A stretch of DNA of 64,000 bases, from the NCBI GenBank assembly GCA_002633005.1, contig NMRA01000115.1, forward strand, positions 700,622 to 764,621, written 5' to 3'. Positions within the stretch are counted from its first letter, which is position 1. Each line of letters starts with the position of its first letter. The stretch is from Phoronis australis. Lineage: Eukaryota > Phoronida > Phoronidae. Both the position numbers and the translations under genes were made by a program. Below are positions 11,446-24,601 of this stretch, piece by piece. The notes under the pieces were generated by a model, which made no database searches, was not told the DNA's origin, and saw nothing but the letters and a program-made list of their open reading frames with translations.

Positions 11446-14400
11446 GACATTCTTATCAACCTCTTGAAGTGTCTGATAGCACACTACGCAGTATTTTACA
11501 TTGTAGCTGCTATCTGCTATGGAGCATTCAGGTATATTGCCAAACTTAATCTATTTAAACTAGTTCTCAAAATACCTTTAATATGTTTAATGATGATTAT
11601 TATAAATAATTACAATAGTTTTGCTATTAAAGCGTTAATCCTAGTGTTTTTATATGTGCATGATTTTTGCTTCATCAACTACTTATTGGTCCATCAATTG
11701 TTTATTTTTGCTTTTGTTGCTCAGAATTGAAACAGCATTGAACATATTAAGTCATCACTTGAGAGGAAGGGGTTTGGAAAGGACAATTCATGGTAAGGAA
11801 GGGGCTATCGATGGCGAGGAAGGGGCGTTAGACTCATGGTGACATCGTCATATGGGTTATCAGTACATATCGTTGGGAAACTAGGTCACCTTCTAGTGGA
11901 ATTTACTAATAGATTTGTCCCACATTACAAAGCAACACTCTTGCTGTATTTACGCACAATGCCGTAAACATCTGTAAGGCACATTTGCTGCCTCGTTTTC
12001 ATGCCACTGGAGTTTCACATTCATTGGTATTTATTGTTGTCTGGTTCTTAAGTTTTTCTCTGTTGCATCCGTCGAAGTATTACTGCAGCTGTGCTGTGGG
12101 CTGCAACTCCGATGTAAGAAAACTGGACAAATACCCATGGATGCGCGATCTGAAATTCTTCACCTTCAAGACATCAATGAGAGACATGAAAATATGTCTT
12201 GATTTCCAAAACAAGGTCACACACTTTCTTATCTCCGGGACAGTGAGATCTATCGCCGTGTAATCCGGGACTGCCCTATTCTGAATCAAGGACCTGGTGT
12301 TTCCCGTTTCCAAGATTTGATCATATTCCAGTAGGCTTACTTTATAAAAATGTGCACAGACCAATGACTGGTCCACTGCATCAGTGGTTAAACAGGGGGG
12401 TGACTGGAATGAAATTTTCGTCTTTTAATAGGATTTCCTTTTTTGGTTTCGATTTCCTCTTATTTGACTTTCTGTTTCTTCTTTTTTCTTCTCTTTTTAT
12501 CATTCTGATTTCCATTCATGCAAAAACATTCAGTTCTGATCAGTTAAATTTTATAACACAAAAAAAAATATTTCGTTCACGCAAGCCCATTTGTGGAACA
12601 ATGCATCACCAAGAAATTTTTCCTCTTTTTTGTCATTGGTCATTCCAAGCCCATGTAATTAGAAGGTTGATATCATTATTACGGTCGATGACAGAGGTGA
12701 GAGGTGGTTATGGTGTATCAAATTTTGGATGACGTAATGTGTGAACGCTCCCAAATCGAGAACTGTGCTTTCAAGTTGAATTGAGTGCTGTTTAGGTCAT
12801 ATGACGATTACCTTGGGTCATTCTGTTTCACACCATGATGAGGGTCAAGTGTTGATTTAGTTCTGTTATCTCAAAAGGTCTTTAAAGAAGACTGGCATAG
12901 CACTGTTTTTTATGGTGATACGGTTTTACTGAGGTTGGAATGGATTAATAGTTGTTATTTTTGACTTAGACATAATAAGAATGAAGTAGTTTAAGTCAAA
13001 ATTTAGAATTTAGCCATATTTGTCTGATGCAGCGCTCATTACTTTAAATTACACCTGTCAAGCTGGACTTGAAAAATTTCTTGAAAGTGTCAGTTTTCGT
13101 ATTGGAATCGAGTCGATGATCGAATTAAACGAAGTGGCCAAGCTGTGGAAAGGCTAGCCAGCTTCCTGAACCATTATTAAAATACTTGTGATTGACTTGT
13201 TCATAGTGTAGCATAGTGGTGTCGTGCTCAAGTGCAGACTCCACCCAGGTGTTTGTCGAGGATTTCAAAAAATAGGGTGTCCAAAATGGGTTTCCCAATG
13301 CCTCGGGGCATCCATGAGCCATCTAGTGAATGTTTTTTATGACTCCTAAGTCAAATTGCTGTTAGTGTAGTATGTTATTCTTTGGGCAGGTCAATACGCT
13401 CCCTAAGTTGCTGCTGAAAAGTTAAGAGAGACACCTATGCTTGCTTGCTTTACGTGTGCATTCAAATACTCAACAGGGCGTCCTTACTAGGATGTCTAAA
13501 TTTGAGCAAACTAACCATTGCCTGTTACTGACAAGTTTTTGTTAACAGATAACTGAAATTTTCATTGTTTGGCTTATTTTTTTTCAGACTTGAAAATTTT
13601 GATGGTCGAATGCCATTCAATTTCATCACTTTTATTGAACTCCCAGAGTGCTGCAAGTCGTACACCCATGATCAATTAGGTAAATGTTTTGTATTGATGA
13701 TCGCATCTAGACATGAAGTTGTAGGTATTTAATATGTTATCAGTCTCATGATCCATCAGTGGCCAACCAAAACCCTTGCAATTACGGTGCTGCATAGCTG
13801 ACCAGGGCTCGATTTGGCATTCCGTAGCTCACCAGTATGACATCAGACCTGCTAAAAGTCACCACAAAATTGCCATGTACAAATCCAAGCATGTGGTCAA
13901 AATATTACAATATGTGAAGAGAGTGGAGTCAGAATTGTTCGTTTAAAAAAGCAGAAGTACTCATACCTGCACAGACAACTTGTTCTGATCGTCTGCCTTT
14001 TCCTTAAGTATGAGCTGAGCATGCGCACCTTAGTGGACCTGAGGGGGATATAAGTCATTACTGAGTGGTCGATAAACCCCTGATTTTCCATTCAACTGAA
14101 GAAAAAGGTCACCCGCGTATTGCGGTGGACATTCATTCTGTTCACTGGCCAACAATGCTTTGTTTGTGGAGTACGGGACTTACACATATGTGGGCTTTCT
14201 GCGTTTTGGCGAAACCATCATTTTCGATTTGGCACCCTGGGAATTTTGCCGGGTCGCATTTAGCGAGTTGATGTTATGCTAAGCTTTGACCCCTACAACT
14301 CCTAAATTCCAGCACAGTATAGGGCAGTTTCCATTAGTACATATTGTGTTATGCATGAAACGAAATAAGATTAAATTGCATTAGCAATAGCATAAAAGGT

Positions 14401-17400
14401 ATGTCCATTTGTCTATAGATAAAGTGTGGTGGCCAATCCCATGTGTTTATTTGAAATGGATTCTGTAGCGTTTGCATAATACACATTGGTTATTGCAATT
14501 CGCAGTTTTTATTTCAATGATTCTGCTCATTTCAGCCAATCTGACATGCTTATTGGTGTCCTACTTCATCAACACCTGGACATTCACTGCCCTTGTGAGG
14601 AAAACTGTCTGGGACTACTGTCTGACATTGACTCTCTTTCACATACTTCTGTCTTGCTTAGGTAAGTGGATTCATTGCTCCTGATACCTCTATTTTGGGG
14701 CCAGATTTCTGCCTCATTCCCCACTGCTGAAAAAATATTTAAAGATCACTTAAAATTCTCATTGTCGGGTTCAAAAATTTCCAATAAAAAAATTAAGGAA
14801 CATGGGTCCTTATTTGGGGGTGGAATTGGTAGTGAACAGGAGGGAGAATTTTCCCCTCACCTTGAGAAAATAAAAAACCCTCAGGTGAGCAAGGGCCATG
14901 GGATTAAAAAGGAAGGTATTAGTTGTAGTCATATTCTTTAATTACGTGTGAATGGAATTTGTGATAGTGAGGCCTAGGGCATCAGAGAAGAAATGTCAGC
15001 TCTGACGCTACCCCTGATCTAATGATGTCTACAAGAACAGAAAGCTAGAGCTTGTTGATCATTATTGTATCCACACCAGTATAATCTCACCCAGCAGGTA
15101 TAAACTCTGTATCCGACTACCGGTGTGCCTCCTGGTGGCAATTTTAATTTTTTACGTTTGCATCAGTATCTTCAAAGGTCCTCAACAGATTTTCATAAAA
15201 TTTGACAAATAGGCATTTATTAGTGAGATGACGCTACCTTCTTGTTCTCGAATGGATTCAAGGTACTTTGTACCACCTTGTGGCCATTTTTTACCATTTT
15301 TGAGTTTCTTTTTTGGCGTCTGGCCCTCTATCAATCAAACCACTCTAGGGATGAGTGTGAAAATTGGTATATGTGTTCCTAGCACTTGTGAAGAGGACGG
15401 CTGATGATGATTTTCCGACTTCACCTACTGTGATGCTTCCTATTGGCAGTTTTTTTTTGCGCTGTATCTTTTAAAGGCGAAGGCAACCTTTCTTCATGTC
15501 ATTTTTAGCACAAATACGGTTCGATGACTATCCCAGACATATTTTCCACTTAATTAGAGCTTTTCGTAATTTGATTAATTATTCGTTATCTACTCCGGAA
15601 GTGACATTTTGGGAGGCAAGGATTTCGCGCCAATTTCTTTTCCCATAGTCTGACTATATGAGCGTTGTCGAGTCAATCATTCATCTGCCTCGGTTGTCAT
15701 AAGTTCGGTCGTCGTTTGTTTTTGTTTACGAGTCAGTCAACATGCCACACTGTTGCTGCGTACCGGGATGTACTCATTATGGCCCAAAGCCTGTTGGCAG
15801 CCATGCTGCGATGTTGAGTAGTGGGAGTGAATACAGGCCCAATTCGACACCCAGTGAAGAGTACAGTTCGTCGTTCAATGAACAGATCGGTGAGCCAAAC
15901 TTTGATAAGTTTATTGTGGACTTGTCTAAAGTATTAGAGCTATTTAGAAGGTGCCAGGTGTGTGGCGAGGTAGTCACACGGCAGGGTGTAAACAGTTTGT
16001 GTGCTCAGGTCACTATCAGTGGGAGTGTGTCGCGGACACTCGGGCAAGTGGGACAGTTGTTCCTCTGTCCGTGAGATGATAATGAGTACATCCCGGTACA
16101 CAGCAACAGTGTGGCATGTTGACTGACTCGTAAACAAAATCACACGATGACCGAATTTATCAAAACCGAGATAGATCAATCACTGACTCATTAGCTCTCA
16201 CAGTCAGACGATACGAAAAGAAATAAGCGGGAAATTCTTGCCTCCCAAAACGTCACTTCCAGAGTAGACAACGAATAATTAATTAAATTACAAAAAGCTG
16301 TAATTAAGTGGAAAATGTTTCTGGGATAACCAATGAACCTTATTTAAGCTAAAAAAGACATGAAAAAAGGTTGCCTTCGCCTTTGAACCCTCTCCAAAAT
16401 CTTTATTGAATTTAGCAGTGTATTTCTATGAAGTTGATAAGTGTCAGCGACAACTTTTTAGCCATTTGGCAACACGCTGGAATATCTTATTGCCATTTCT
16501 ACATTTGCTATCGCCAAAATGGCGATGAAAAACGGCTTTCGATCACTGTACTAGCTTAGTAGTATAGCAAACAACAGGTGCTGATTACCCAAGTAGTTGG
16601 TGCTTAGGGCTGTTCCAGTAAAATCTGTATGGGAGGGGGTGGAAGGCACCTTTTTTTCGCACCCACCACCCAAATTTTTCATTTATTTCTTCGGCCTACC
16701 ACCCGTAATTTTTTATAAGTTTGAAATGCAACCACCCGTAATTTTTTTGTTCTTGTGGTTGACTGCACAGGCACTTGAGTTTATCTGTTCTCCATCACCA
16801 CTAACGTCATTCATTACTAAGAAAACATATGTTTCTTATATATGGTTATTAGCCATCGAGAAATTCGAGCACCTGTGGTTAACTGGTGTTATGGGCATAC
16901 CGATGAGGAGATCGGAGGGAGTGAAAAAGTCGGAGCTTTTTGCAAGTTGCATTTTTGTTTCAGTTTTTGATTCTGTGCGGATTGTTTATAAAATATACTA
17001 AAATTACCCGCCATCAAACATTTATGGCACAATGAAACAACACCGACCTGTAAATTTTTGTTTTTGTGAAATACGACCACCAGCCATTTTGAATTTAAAT
17101 CAAACGCAACCACCCATAAATTTTTATTTCAGTTGCCTTCCCCCTCCCCCACACAGATTTTGCTGGAACAGCCCTTAGTGATTTATGTTCTTGTATAAGT
17201 ATATGAATTGCTATTTTACCAATCCAAAAAGTGTGTACGAATTATTTTTTGGACAGATATGTGTACGAACTATTTTTCCATGCGAACCTATTGTACGAAC
17301 TATTAGAAACGCCTTGTTGCAAGGGTGGTGTTCAAACTGTTAGGTGTACAAACTGTTTGAGAAATGACCATAGGCTACATTTGGAAAACTAATGCTTACA

Positions 17401-18533
17401 GCATCAGAGTGGATTAGAAATTATCATTGCCCTCGCTCAGGTAAAGGTAGCTCTGCTTTCTGAGGGAATTTTTTTCAAGTGAAATTAAAATCCCCAATCT
17501 TCCTCTGGTCACCAGTTTTTCCAGGCATGCCTGTGAAGTTAGACCTTTTCAAGTCGAGGCCCTGTATGAGTTAACTTGGGGGGAGTTTTTGAAGTGTGGA
17601 ATTTCATGTAATTTTAAAATATTTTTATAGGGAAATGAGGCTGATGTTTGACTCCAAAATTGAGACATTTAGGATCCTGGTTATTGAGATTTACTGAAAC
17701 TTGCGTCCCATGGGAAGAAAGCAACTTTGTTAACTGCGACATAGCAACATAATTGCGTTTTTTAGTTGAACTTGAGTTGGATCTAAAATTTGTAGTTTTT
17801 ATCGCATCACACTGTCTTTTGAATGACACTGAGATTGTCAGAGAAAAACACTGGAAATTGTGCTAGTTTTAAGTTGCTAAGTGCAGGTTTTTAGCATGAG
17901 GGTTCTAGATTGTGTGCCAAATGGTCGGGCAGCCCTGCATAGTAAATGTCAAAATGCAACATGAACAACCAGTCTGTTGTTGAAAGTCTGTCTTCACTTC
18001 CTTTTCAGTCATGCTGTCATTTCCACTCAACTGGTCCTGGTGGTTCTGTATTGGTAGGTGTCTAGTTTTTCACTTGTCCAAAACTCGGTCATTTTTGCCG
18101 CAATATATGGAAAAGAGCTTTTTATGGTTTAGATCATGTTAAAACATGTTAAAACATTGAGAAGTAATCACACTGCTTTGAGAAATACAGTTGTCTTCAT
18201 TTGAGGTTAGCAAAGTCTGTCACAACTTGTTCTAAATCAATGGAATTTGTTTAGGATGCTGGTGATCATTTGCATAATGGTAGCTATCCCCCTGGTATCT
18301 TGGGAAACTTGGGAATACCGGGTCATATTTTGATTATCATTGCCTTTTGTTATGGCAATATTTACTGTAACTACGGTATGTGATTTTACTGATGTTGTCA
18401 CCGCCTCTCTTTTTCTCTCACTTCAGGGGTGGCTTTGTTAGTTCAGGTGATGATGGCTGAATCTGTAGTGTTCTGTTTCACCGACACAAAGATCAGCCGT
18501 TCAAACAAAGTACAGCCGGCCAAGCCTTCTTGA
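11446..18533 (+). CDS. TMEM244/SYS1-family multi-pass membrane protein (first exon not found)
   Basis: Five plus-strand exons join in phase: 11446-11531, 13588-13679, 14506-14661, 18009-18053 and 18427-18533 (TGA). All have AG acceptors and GT donors. They encode about 161 residues, close to a full family length once a short first exon is added. Residues run from hydrophobic DILINLLKCLIAHYAVFY, through a polar loop (LENFDGRMPFNF), then helices with FINTWTF, the signature VWDYCLTLTLFHILLS, then FPLNWSWW and a last helix before a basic tail ending QPAKPS. WDY..T.T..H and FPL.W.WW match TMEM244, a SYS1 paralogue; SYS1 itself is a Golgi membrane protein acting in trafficking. The function of TMEM244 is poorly known. 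The start codon lies upstream in an exon I could not place. Introns hold MITEs and a Kolobok-like element. Confidence 0.8.
12400..12652 (+). mobile_element. Small MITE, family A copy 2
   Basis: Shares with the 48359-48600 copy the segments AGGATTTCC, CATGCAAAA and the end TCATTGGTCATTCCAAGCCC. The left terminus is more degraded (GACTGGAAT). It lies in the first visible intron of the TMEM244-like gene. Confidence 0.65.
15475..16382. mobile_element. Kolobok-like fold-back element with long inverted repeats
   Basis: The ends are AGGCGAAGGCAACC and its reverse complement. The left flank is TTAA (15471-15474) and the right flank is TTGA (16383-16386), read here as a TTAA duplication with one mutation. 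The arms extend about 300 bases (to about 15775 and from about 16083), so both carry the THAP-like ATG region, one in each orientation. Kolobok elements use TTAA targets and THAP-bearing transposases, which fits, but the class is inference. It is inserted in the intron between TMEM244-like exons 3 and 4. Confidence 0.7.
15742..16074 (+). pseudogene. THAP-type transposase remnant inside fold-back element
   Basis: An open frame of 110 residues. It begins MPHCCCVPGCTHYG, the usual start of a THAP zinc finger, but the rest of the THAP domain is missing: it jumps after about 20 residues to a linker and then to FDKFIVDLSKVLELFRRCQVCGEVV, a CxxC segment I associate with large THAP-bearing transposase-like proteins. 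The last third reads into the right inverted repeat and is not meaningful. It therefore looks like an internally deleted copy, held between the element's own repeats, and not a working protein. Confidence 0.5.
16607..17174. mobile_element. PIF/Harbinger-type MITE
   Basis: The termini are GGGCTGTTCCAG and its reverse complement, flanked by perfect TTA duplications (16604-16606 and 17175-17177). Inverted similarity runs well past 60 bases, including GGGTGG-rich stretches. Size 568 bases. TTA targets and GGG-starting ends are typical of PIF/Harbinger. The long plus-strand open frame inside is a by-product of the repeats. Confidence 0.85.
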
Positions 18534-20789
18534 TTCGACCGCCACTTTGATTGAGAGTTGGCAAACTGAGGTCAAAGCTCCGCGTTGTATTTAACGGGAA
18601 CGTGCTTTACCGTCTCCATCCAAGTGGAGCTTCTGTAACTCATTTCCAAATCTCAGGTCCAAGTCTATCTTGCCTGGATTTGATTAGATGTGACAGGTAC
18701 TGCTGGTATTCATAGTACAAGTGCTATATGGGGAACAGCTGTGCAGTCTTGATGGATCTGAAACTTTTGGTGCTTAGCCATCGGATGTCCCATTTCAAGT
18801 TCAGAAATGAAAAGTTAAAGGTCAAGTGTGTTGCCGTGGACACATTTTGTGTATGGTGAAGGAATTAAGGTTTGTAGTCACTGACCAAGCAGGGCATCCA
18901 TTGTCCGTCAGTATAAAGTTTGGAAGGATGGAGGTTTATTTGAAGTACCGTATGGAGAAAATCCATTAATACCCTTTACGTGTGCTTAACGCTGTAAATC
19001 CTAGGCATGCAAAACTGTTTAACCCTCTAGCGCCTGACCTACTTTTAGTCATAAAGTACGTTGCACCCGAACCCTCTTTAGCGTTGTGCTGTGACAACAA
19101 GACTGGTCTTGGTAAAATAACAATTATTAGTACTTTTTTGGTCTGTTAAGCATATCGACGATATACCTTGCTGGGAACGGGAAAGACTACAGATTGAATC
19201 TAATGATAGTTATGAAATAAGATCATACCACAAATACAATGTAAAAAATGGTAGGTTAAACCAACAATGTACTTTTTCCAACATGCTTGGGGACAATCTA
19301 ATTTTCTACAAAGTATATTTTTATTTTTCTAGGTATCATAACAAAATTGGGAGGAGTGATACATAAATGCTTGACAAAAGCACTTTGAAAATGTCGGAGA
19401 TATAACATAAATACTTTTTGTGCCACTGAAGTTCCACTGACGACCCTAATTTCAGCGGGTTACTTTTGAAAGGTACTTGCAGTGTGAAAACAACACTTCC
19501 CATTTTCATCATTCTCAAGTTAACAGTTTTTACTGAAGATTTCAAGTCTTTATCTTTTTCCTTTGTTTAGGTGTCTCATTACGTTCCGGGTCATTGTTAA
19601 CTTAAAGCTTGAGGTTACGGTTATGCACAAAACAGGGGTCTGGGCACATTATTGCTTTACATACAGCTCATTCGTACGGAGTTTCAACTCGCTGCTTGCG
19701 AACAGCATGTGCTGACCTTTCGTGTTACTGAACAATTGAAGGAGCATGTTTGAATTTCTGGTTAAACCACATCCCACCACGCAGCACCGAAGTTTTGTGG
19801 ACGGACCTAAGGAGGTTTTCACTGATTAGTTCTTTCGCTACCGATTTTTGGATAGTAGGATTGCGAACGATAAGATAGACCGAAAATCTGGTTTCTGAAC
19901 ATCGTAGTGTACTAACACTTTTTCAGACGTAATCAGTTACTTACACTTGTCAAAAATATCTTGGCAATCTTTCCTCCACACAAATTTTACATTCTTCCGC
20001 AATAGAACATTTAGAGGATGCAAAATAGTAGATAAGTTACCTTCCATGGCCTGTGTTGGATAGTAGGATTGTGAACGATAAGAAGGACAGAAAGCCACAT
20101 GTTTTGTGAAGCCATCTTGTTATGACGAAAAAAGAGAAGAAACAGGAGGTAATTCCAAGCAGCAACAAATCACACAAGGTGCCGCTAGTTAGAGTGCATG
20201 AGCACCAATGAAACCAATATATAACAGCGATAGTGTGGAGTCTATCATTAGCTCTTTTTTGCCTGTCAGTTTCAACAACGGAAACTAGTTGATTTGCGAT
20301 ATGTCAACTCAAAACAAGAAAAATTTAAGATACAAAACAAATCCACACTTCTTTTATGTGAGTTGATTCGTTGATAACTTAAATTGACCTCGCCCATGAA
20401 TATGTTTTATGTCACGATTACGAGGCGGTTCACTTCAACTTCTCCCATTTTCCACTGGTTGTTGAGGAGCAGAAAACTGTCATTGTCAAAAGGAACTGGG
20501 GATGTCATCAAAACTGTTACTATTTTGTAGTCTTGCCAGGTAGTGGCCGTCATGGAATGCTTGAGGTGTGAGGGATTACCTCATTTCGGTGTCGTCACAA
20601 AACTTTTTGTTCATGGTGGAAGGCAGACCTTTCCGGTTTGGGCACAAAGTGCCAAAGGATAATGCCCCCCTTTGTTAAAGTCCCTCATTAGATTTCATCT
20701 GGTCTGCCTCATAGATAGTTAGACAGGAGTGTAAAAGGGATGCAGGCGTGAAAGAAATCAGTCATGGTTGTCTTACGTTTTCAATCTTG
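18534..20789. other. TMEM244-like 3' flank, no gene seen
   Basis: The 3' untranslated region of the TMEM244-like gene should begin here, but I could not fix its end. Nothing else coding is convincing. A 28-base segment, TTGGATAGTAGGATTG followed by GAACGATAAGA, occurs at 19848-19875 and again at 20056-20083 with one or two differences. Confidence 0.4.
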
Positions 20790-21647
20790 GTAACACCTGT
20801 GCCTACCTCCGGTTTGGTTAACGCCTTCTTCACGCTTTCCTCGCGCCTCCCTCACGCTTACCTCACGTTTTCTTTGTGTCTTCGGTAGTTGTAACCGTGA
20901 TGGTGCACGGAGCTAATAAAAATTACATCTAGATCTGCGTGTACAGGTGGTGTTGGTGTACCTGTAATCCATCGTTTGGCTGAGCAGTCATCTTTCAACA
21001 ATGAGTTCCAACTAACTCCGTAATTTCGCGTATTGGTCATACAAACGTTCTCTTTAACTCGTCTGAGGTTACATCTATGTTGTCCAATTTATGACTCCAA
21101 AGCCTGTCCCATCAACAACTTAACAGTGATTAGTAAAGATGATCAAATGCGACCTTGTATAGTGTTCAGTCATGTTTACATTGCTGTAGTCTCCGTGAAA
21201 CTTGATATAGCTGGATATTACTTAATTGGCCCTAAAAGTAGCATATGCAACTTGATACATGTGCATGTACACAAGTCATGTATTGCCATTCCATAGATTC
21301 TTGCACCGCATTTACGGAACTGAAAATTCCAGTAAACTCCCTTCTGCGGGTTACGGCATCTGGCATTCCCAACCCTTACTGCGAGCTTATGTTAAGTCCC
21401 CAACCCCTAGTGCGGGTTTATTTATAGCCCCATACCCTTAGTGTTTCGCGTACACATTATTCCCGGGGAATTCTTCACTAAAATAGTAACAGTGGTCACC
21501 TGTCTGACTCGTCAAATGGTCATGATCAGTCTTCTCAGCATGATGGCTGAATTTGGGATAAATGCGCACACAACTCACGTGTTATGCTCAGGCACGTGAA
21601 GACAATTGAAATATTCCCTCATGTATACGTGAATCAACATAATATAT

Positions 21648-22330
21648 TCAATAACAAATATGTACAAGTGAGAAGTTAAGCCCTGGAGTCTGGTGGAGGA
21701 CCCTGTAAGGGAGCCGGCGCGGCATCACCATGCTGAGGCATCGTAAGCGCTTATCGGCAGAAACCATGTCTATTGAAGCGGACGTGGACTTGGCATGGTC
21801 ATCGTAAAAACTAGTTAGCATTGTTTGACTGTCTGTAGATATGGAGACTTGTTGTACCCCGGCAGTACGTGCCTCCCAGATACTGTCCACGGTCTCAGCA
21901 AGGTCGTCTGTGTTAGCAATGCTGTGACCTGCCAGGATAGTGCAAATGTCAGGAGGTAGGTTGGTCAGAAACAAAGCACGCTTTAAAGTTTGGGGGTTGT
22001 CGTTAAGAGCGTTGATATGTTGCATTAGGGCAGTGGGACATTTGCCACCAAAGCCATTAAGTTTCACAAGTTCAATTCTTCTGAGCCTGGGATTTTCCAA
22101 AAGCGTTAATTATACTAGACGCCCATACTTCTTTATGAGAGATGGGTGTATGAGAATAACCTGAACTTCATCAGCTTTGTTAACATCAAGGGCACTTACC
22201 ACTTAATCGTATTTCCTTTGGTCCTGTATAACCCCTTTGGTTCCAAACTGAACCTCAACCTTGGTGAACCAATCTTTGGGCGATTTTGGCCAAGTCGTTA
22301 TCACTTATTTACGAAATTTCGGGGGGGGGA
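21648..22330 (-). pseudogene. Gypsy gag-like fragment, block copy 1
   Basis: Minus-strand frames read ENPRLRRIELVKLNGFGGK, then PTALMQHINAL and LFLTNLPPDICTILAG, the layout of Ty3/Gypsy gag (WF..E.qF, D.VV.aL, L..L.lp..l...Lp). The upstream WFTKVE part is in another frame, so at least one frameshift separates them. No protease, reverse transcriptase or integrase is nearby. Probably a decayed retroelement piece. Confidence 0.55.
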
Positions 22331-22521
22331 ACATGGCCCCTTTGGCCCCCTGTAAATCCACCACTGATGTAATGAACAAAATGCAAGCAGTTTTACATGT
22401 GCAAATGGGTGTAGGATGGGGTGCAAAGTTGATTATGTCTGTGTCTAGCTCATTATTAACATGCTCAATAAAATACTATCAATGGAAAATTAACAAAAAT
22501 AATGACAGGCATATTAAAAGT

Positions 22522-22920
22522 TTAAATTACCTTCATCAGTCGAGTACACATATTCAAGTTTTCGTTTTCGCTGTGTGTTTGTTCGGTGCACGAACTATCG
22601 TCCGTCGACCGGGAGTAACTTTGCATTATGGTAGCCCATATTGAGGCATGGAATTGGGTTTTTGCAGTAGGTTTTCGATCCAAAAAATGTTCAGAGCATA
22701 CACAAAGATATTTTGGTGGATCCTTTTGATTGATTGCTGACGACCAGAATTTCATTTTATCTTTGTCCCGTGGAATCGGGTGAAGTTGGTATGGCGGGGG
22801 GCACGGACAGTCATCGTGAACAAATCCATGATATTCAAGTCTCCAGTTTCCACAAGTAGAGTTTCTTACGATTGTTAGTGCAATCCTTCACTGCACAATG
22901 TTGTCCACTGCTTTTTCTAT
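22522..22920 (-). pseudogene. THAP-domain gene fragment, block copy 1
   Basis: The C-terminal THAP segment KYLCVCSEHFLDRKP is open here, giving the CxxH half of the C2CH zinc site. The N-terminal CAVKDC half falls out of frame through small changes, including loss of bases relative to copy 2. Transcription unit and ends unknown. THAP domains bind DNA and often come from transposases. Confidence 0.5.
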
Positions 22921-24094
22921 ATTTTTTCTGTTCAACTTCTGGCGTATTTTCCATCATCTTGGCGAATTTCGCAAGTTTCAATGTACACACAGTAACGCAT
23001 GTTATTGTTCAACGCTGACCGGAAGCTCTATACAGGAAATTGCTTTAAAAATGGCGAGAGCTATTCCGCCACAACAAACATGTCTCGGATCCTTTCCGGT
23101 TCGAGCCAAAAATNGTAACACCTGTGCCTACCTCCGGTTTGGTTAACGCCTTCTTCACGCTTTCCTCGCGCCTCCCTCACGCTTACCTCATGTTTTCTTT
23201 GTGTCTTCGGTAGTTGTAACCGTGATGGTGCACGGAGCTAATAAAAATTACATCTAGATCTGCGTGTACAGGTGGTGTTGGTGTACCTGTAATCCATCGT
23301 TTGGCTGAGCAATCATCTTTCAACGAGTTCCAACTAACTCCGTAATTTCGCGTATTGGTCATACAAACGTTCTCTTTAACTCGTCTGAGGTTACATCTAT
23401 GTTGTCCAATTGATGACTCCAAAGCCTGTCCCATCAACAACTTAACAGTGATTAGTAAAGATGATCAAATGCGACCTTGTATAGTGTTCAGTCATGTTTA
23501 CATTGCTGTAGTCTCCGTGAAACTTGATATAGCTGGATATTACTTAATTGGCCCTAAAAATAGCTTATGCATCTTTATACATGTGCATGTACGCAAGTCA
23601 TGTATTGCCATTCCGTACATTCTTGCGCCGCATTTACGGAACAGAAAATTCCAGTAAACTCCCTCCTGCGGGTTACGGCATCTGGCATTCCCAACCCTTA
23701 CTGCGAGCGTATGTTAAGTCCCCAACCCCTAGTGCGGGTTTATTTGTAGCCCCATACCCTTAGTGTTTCGCGTACACATTATTCCCGGGGAATTCTTCAC
23801 TAAAATAGTAACAGTGGTCACCTGTCTGACTCGTCAAATGGTCATGATCAGTCTTGTCAGCATGATGGCTGAATTTGGGATAAATGTGCACACAACTCAC
23901 GTGTTATGCTCAGGCACATCATGAAGACAATTGAAATATTCCCTCATATACACGTGAGTCAACATAACATATTCAATAACAAATATGTACAAGTGAGAAG
24001 TTAAGCCCTGGAGTCTGGTGGAGGACCCTGTAAGGGAGCCGGCGCGGCATCACCATGCTGAGGCATCGTAAGCGCTTATCGGCAGAAACCATGT

Positions 24095-24601
24095 CTATTG
24101 AAGCGGACTAGTTAGCATGGTTTGACTGTCTGTAGATATAGAGACTTGTTGTACCCCGGCAGTACGTGCCTGCCAGATACTGTCCACGGTCTCAGCAAGG
24201 TCGACTGTGTTAGCAATGCTGTGACCTGCCAGGATAGTGCGAATGACAGGAGGTAGGTTTGTCAGAAACAAAGCACGCTTTAAAGTTTGGGGGTTGTCGT
24301 TAAGAGCGTTGATATGTTGCATTAGGGCATTGGGACATTTGCCACCAAAGCCATTAAGTTTCAAAAGTTCAATTCTTCTGAGCCTGGGATTTTCCAAAAG
24401 CGTTAATTAAACTAGACGCCCATACTTCTTTGTGAGAGATGGGTGTATGAGAATAACCTGAACTTCATCAGCTTTGTTAACATCAAGGGCACTTACTACA
24501 TAATCGTATTTCCTTTGGTCCTGTATAACCCCTTTGGTTCCAAACTGAACCTCAACCTTGGTGAACCAAGCTTTGGGCGATTTTGGCCAAGCCGGTATCA
24601 C
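24095..24601 (-). pseudogene. Gypsy gag-like fragment, block copy 2
   Basis: Frame 1 (from 24601) has PKAWFTKVEVQFGTKGV and KYDYVVSAL; frame 2 (from 24397) continues with ENPRLRR to STDSQTML. Together they match the N-terminal half of Ty3/Gypsy gag. A stop and frameshift separate the two halves. Compared with copy 1, about 30 bases are deleted at the 3' end. Confidence 0.6.

Larger units (their letters stand above)
20790..23113. repeat. 2.3-kb duplicated block, copy 1
   Basis: Begins GTAACACCTGTGCCTACC and stays closely similar to 23115-25366, apart from small indels, until about 23060, after which the two diverge. It ends at a single N (23114). It carries, on the minus strand, a broken THAP frame and a Gypsy-gag-like frame. 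Confidence 0.9.

Noticed and set aside
16597-17001. 134-residue plus-strand frame
   Set aside because: It spans the left inverted repeat of a TTA-flanked MITE and has no family features.
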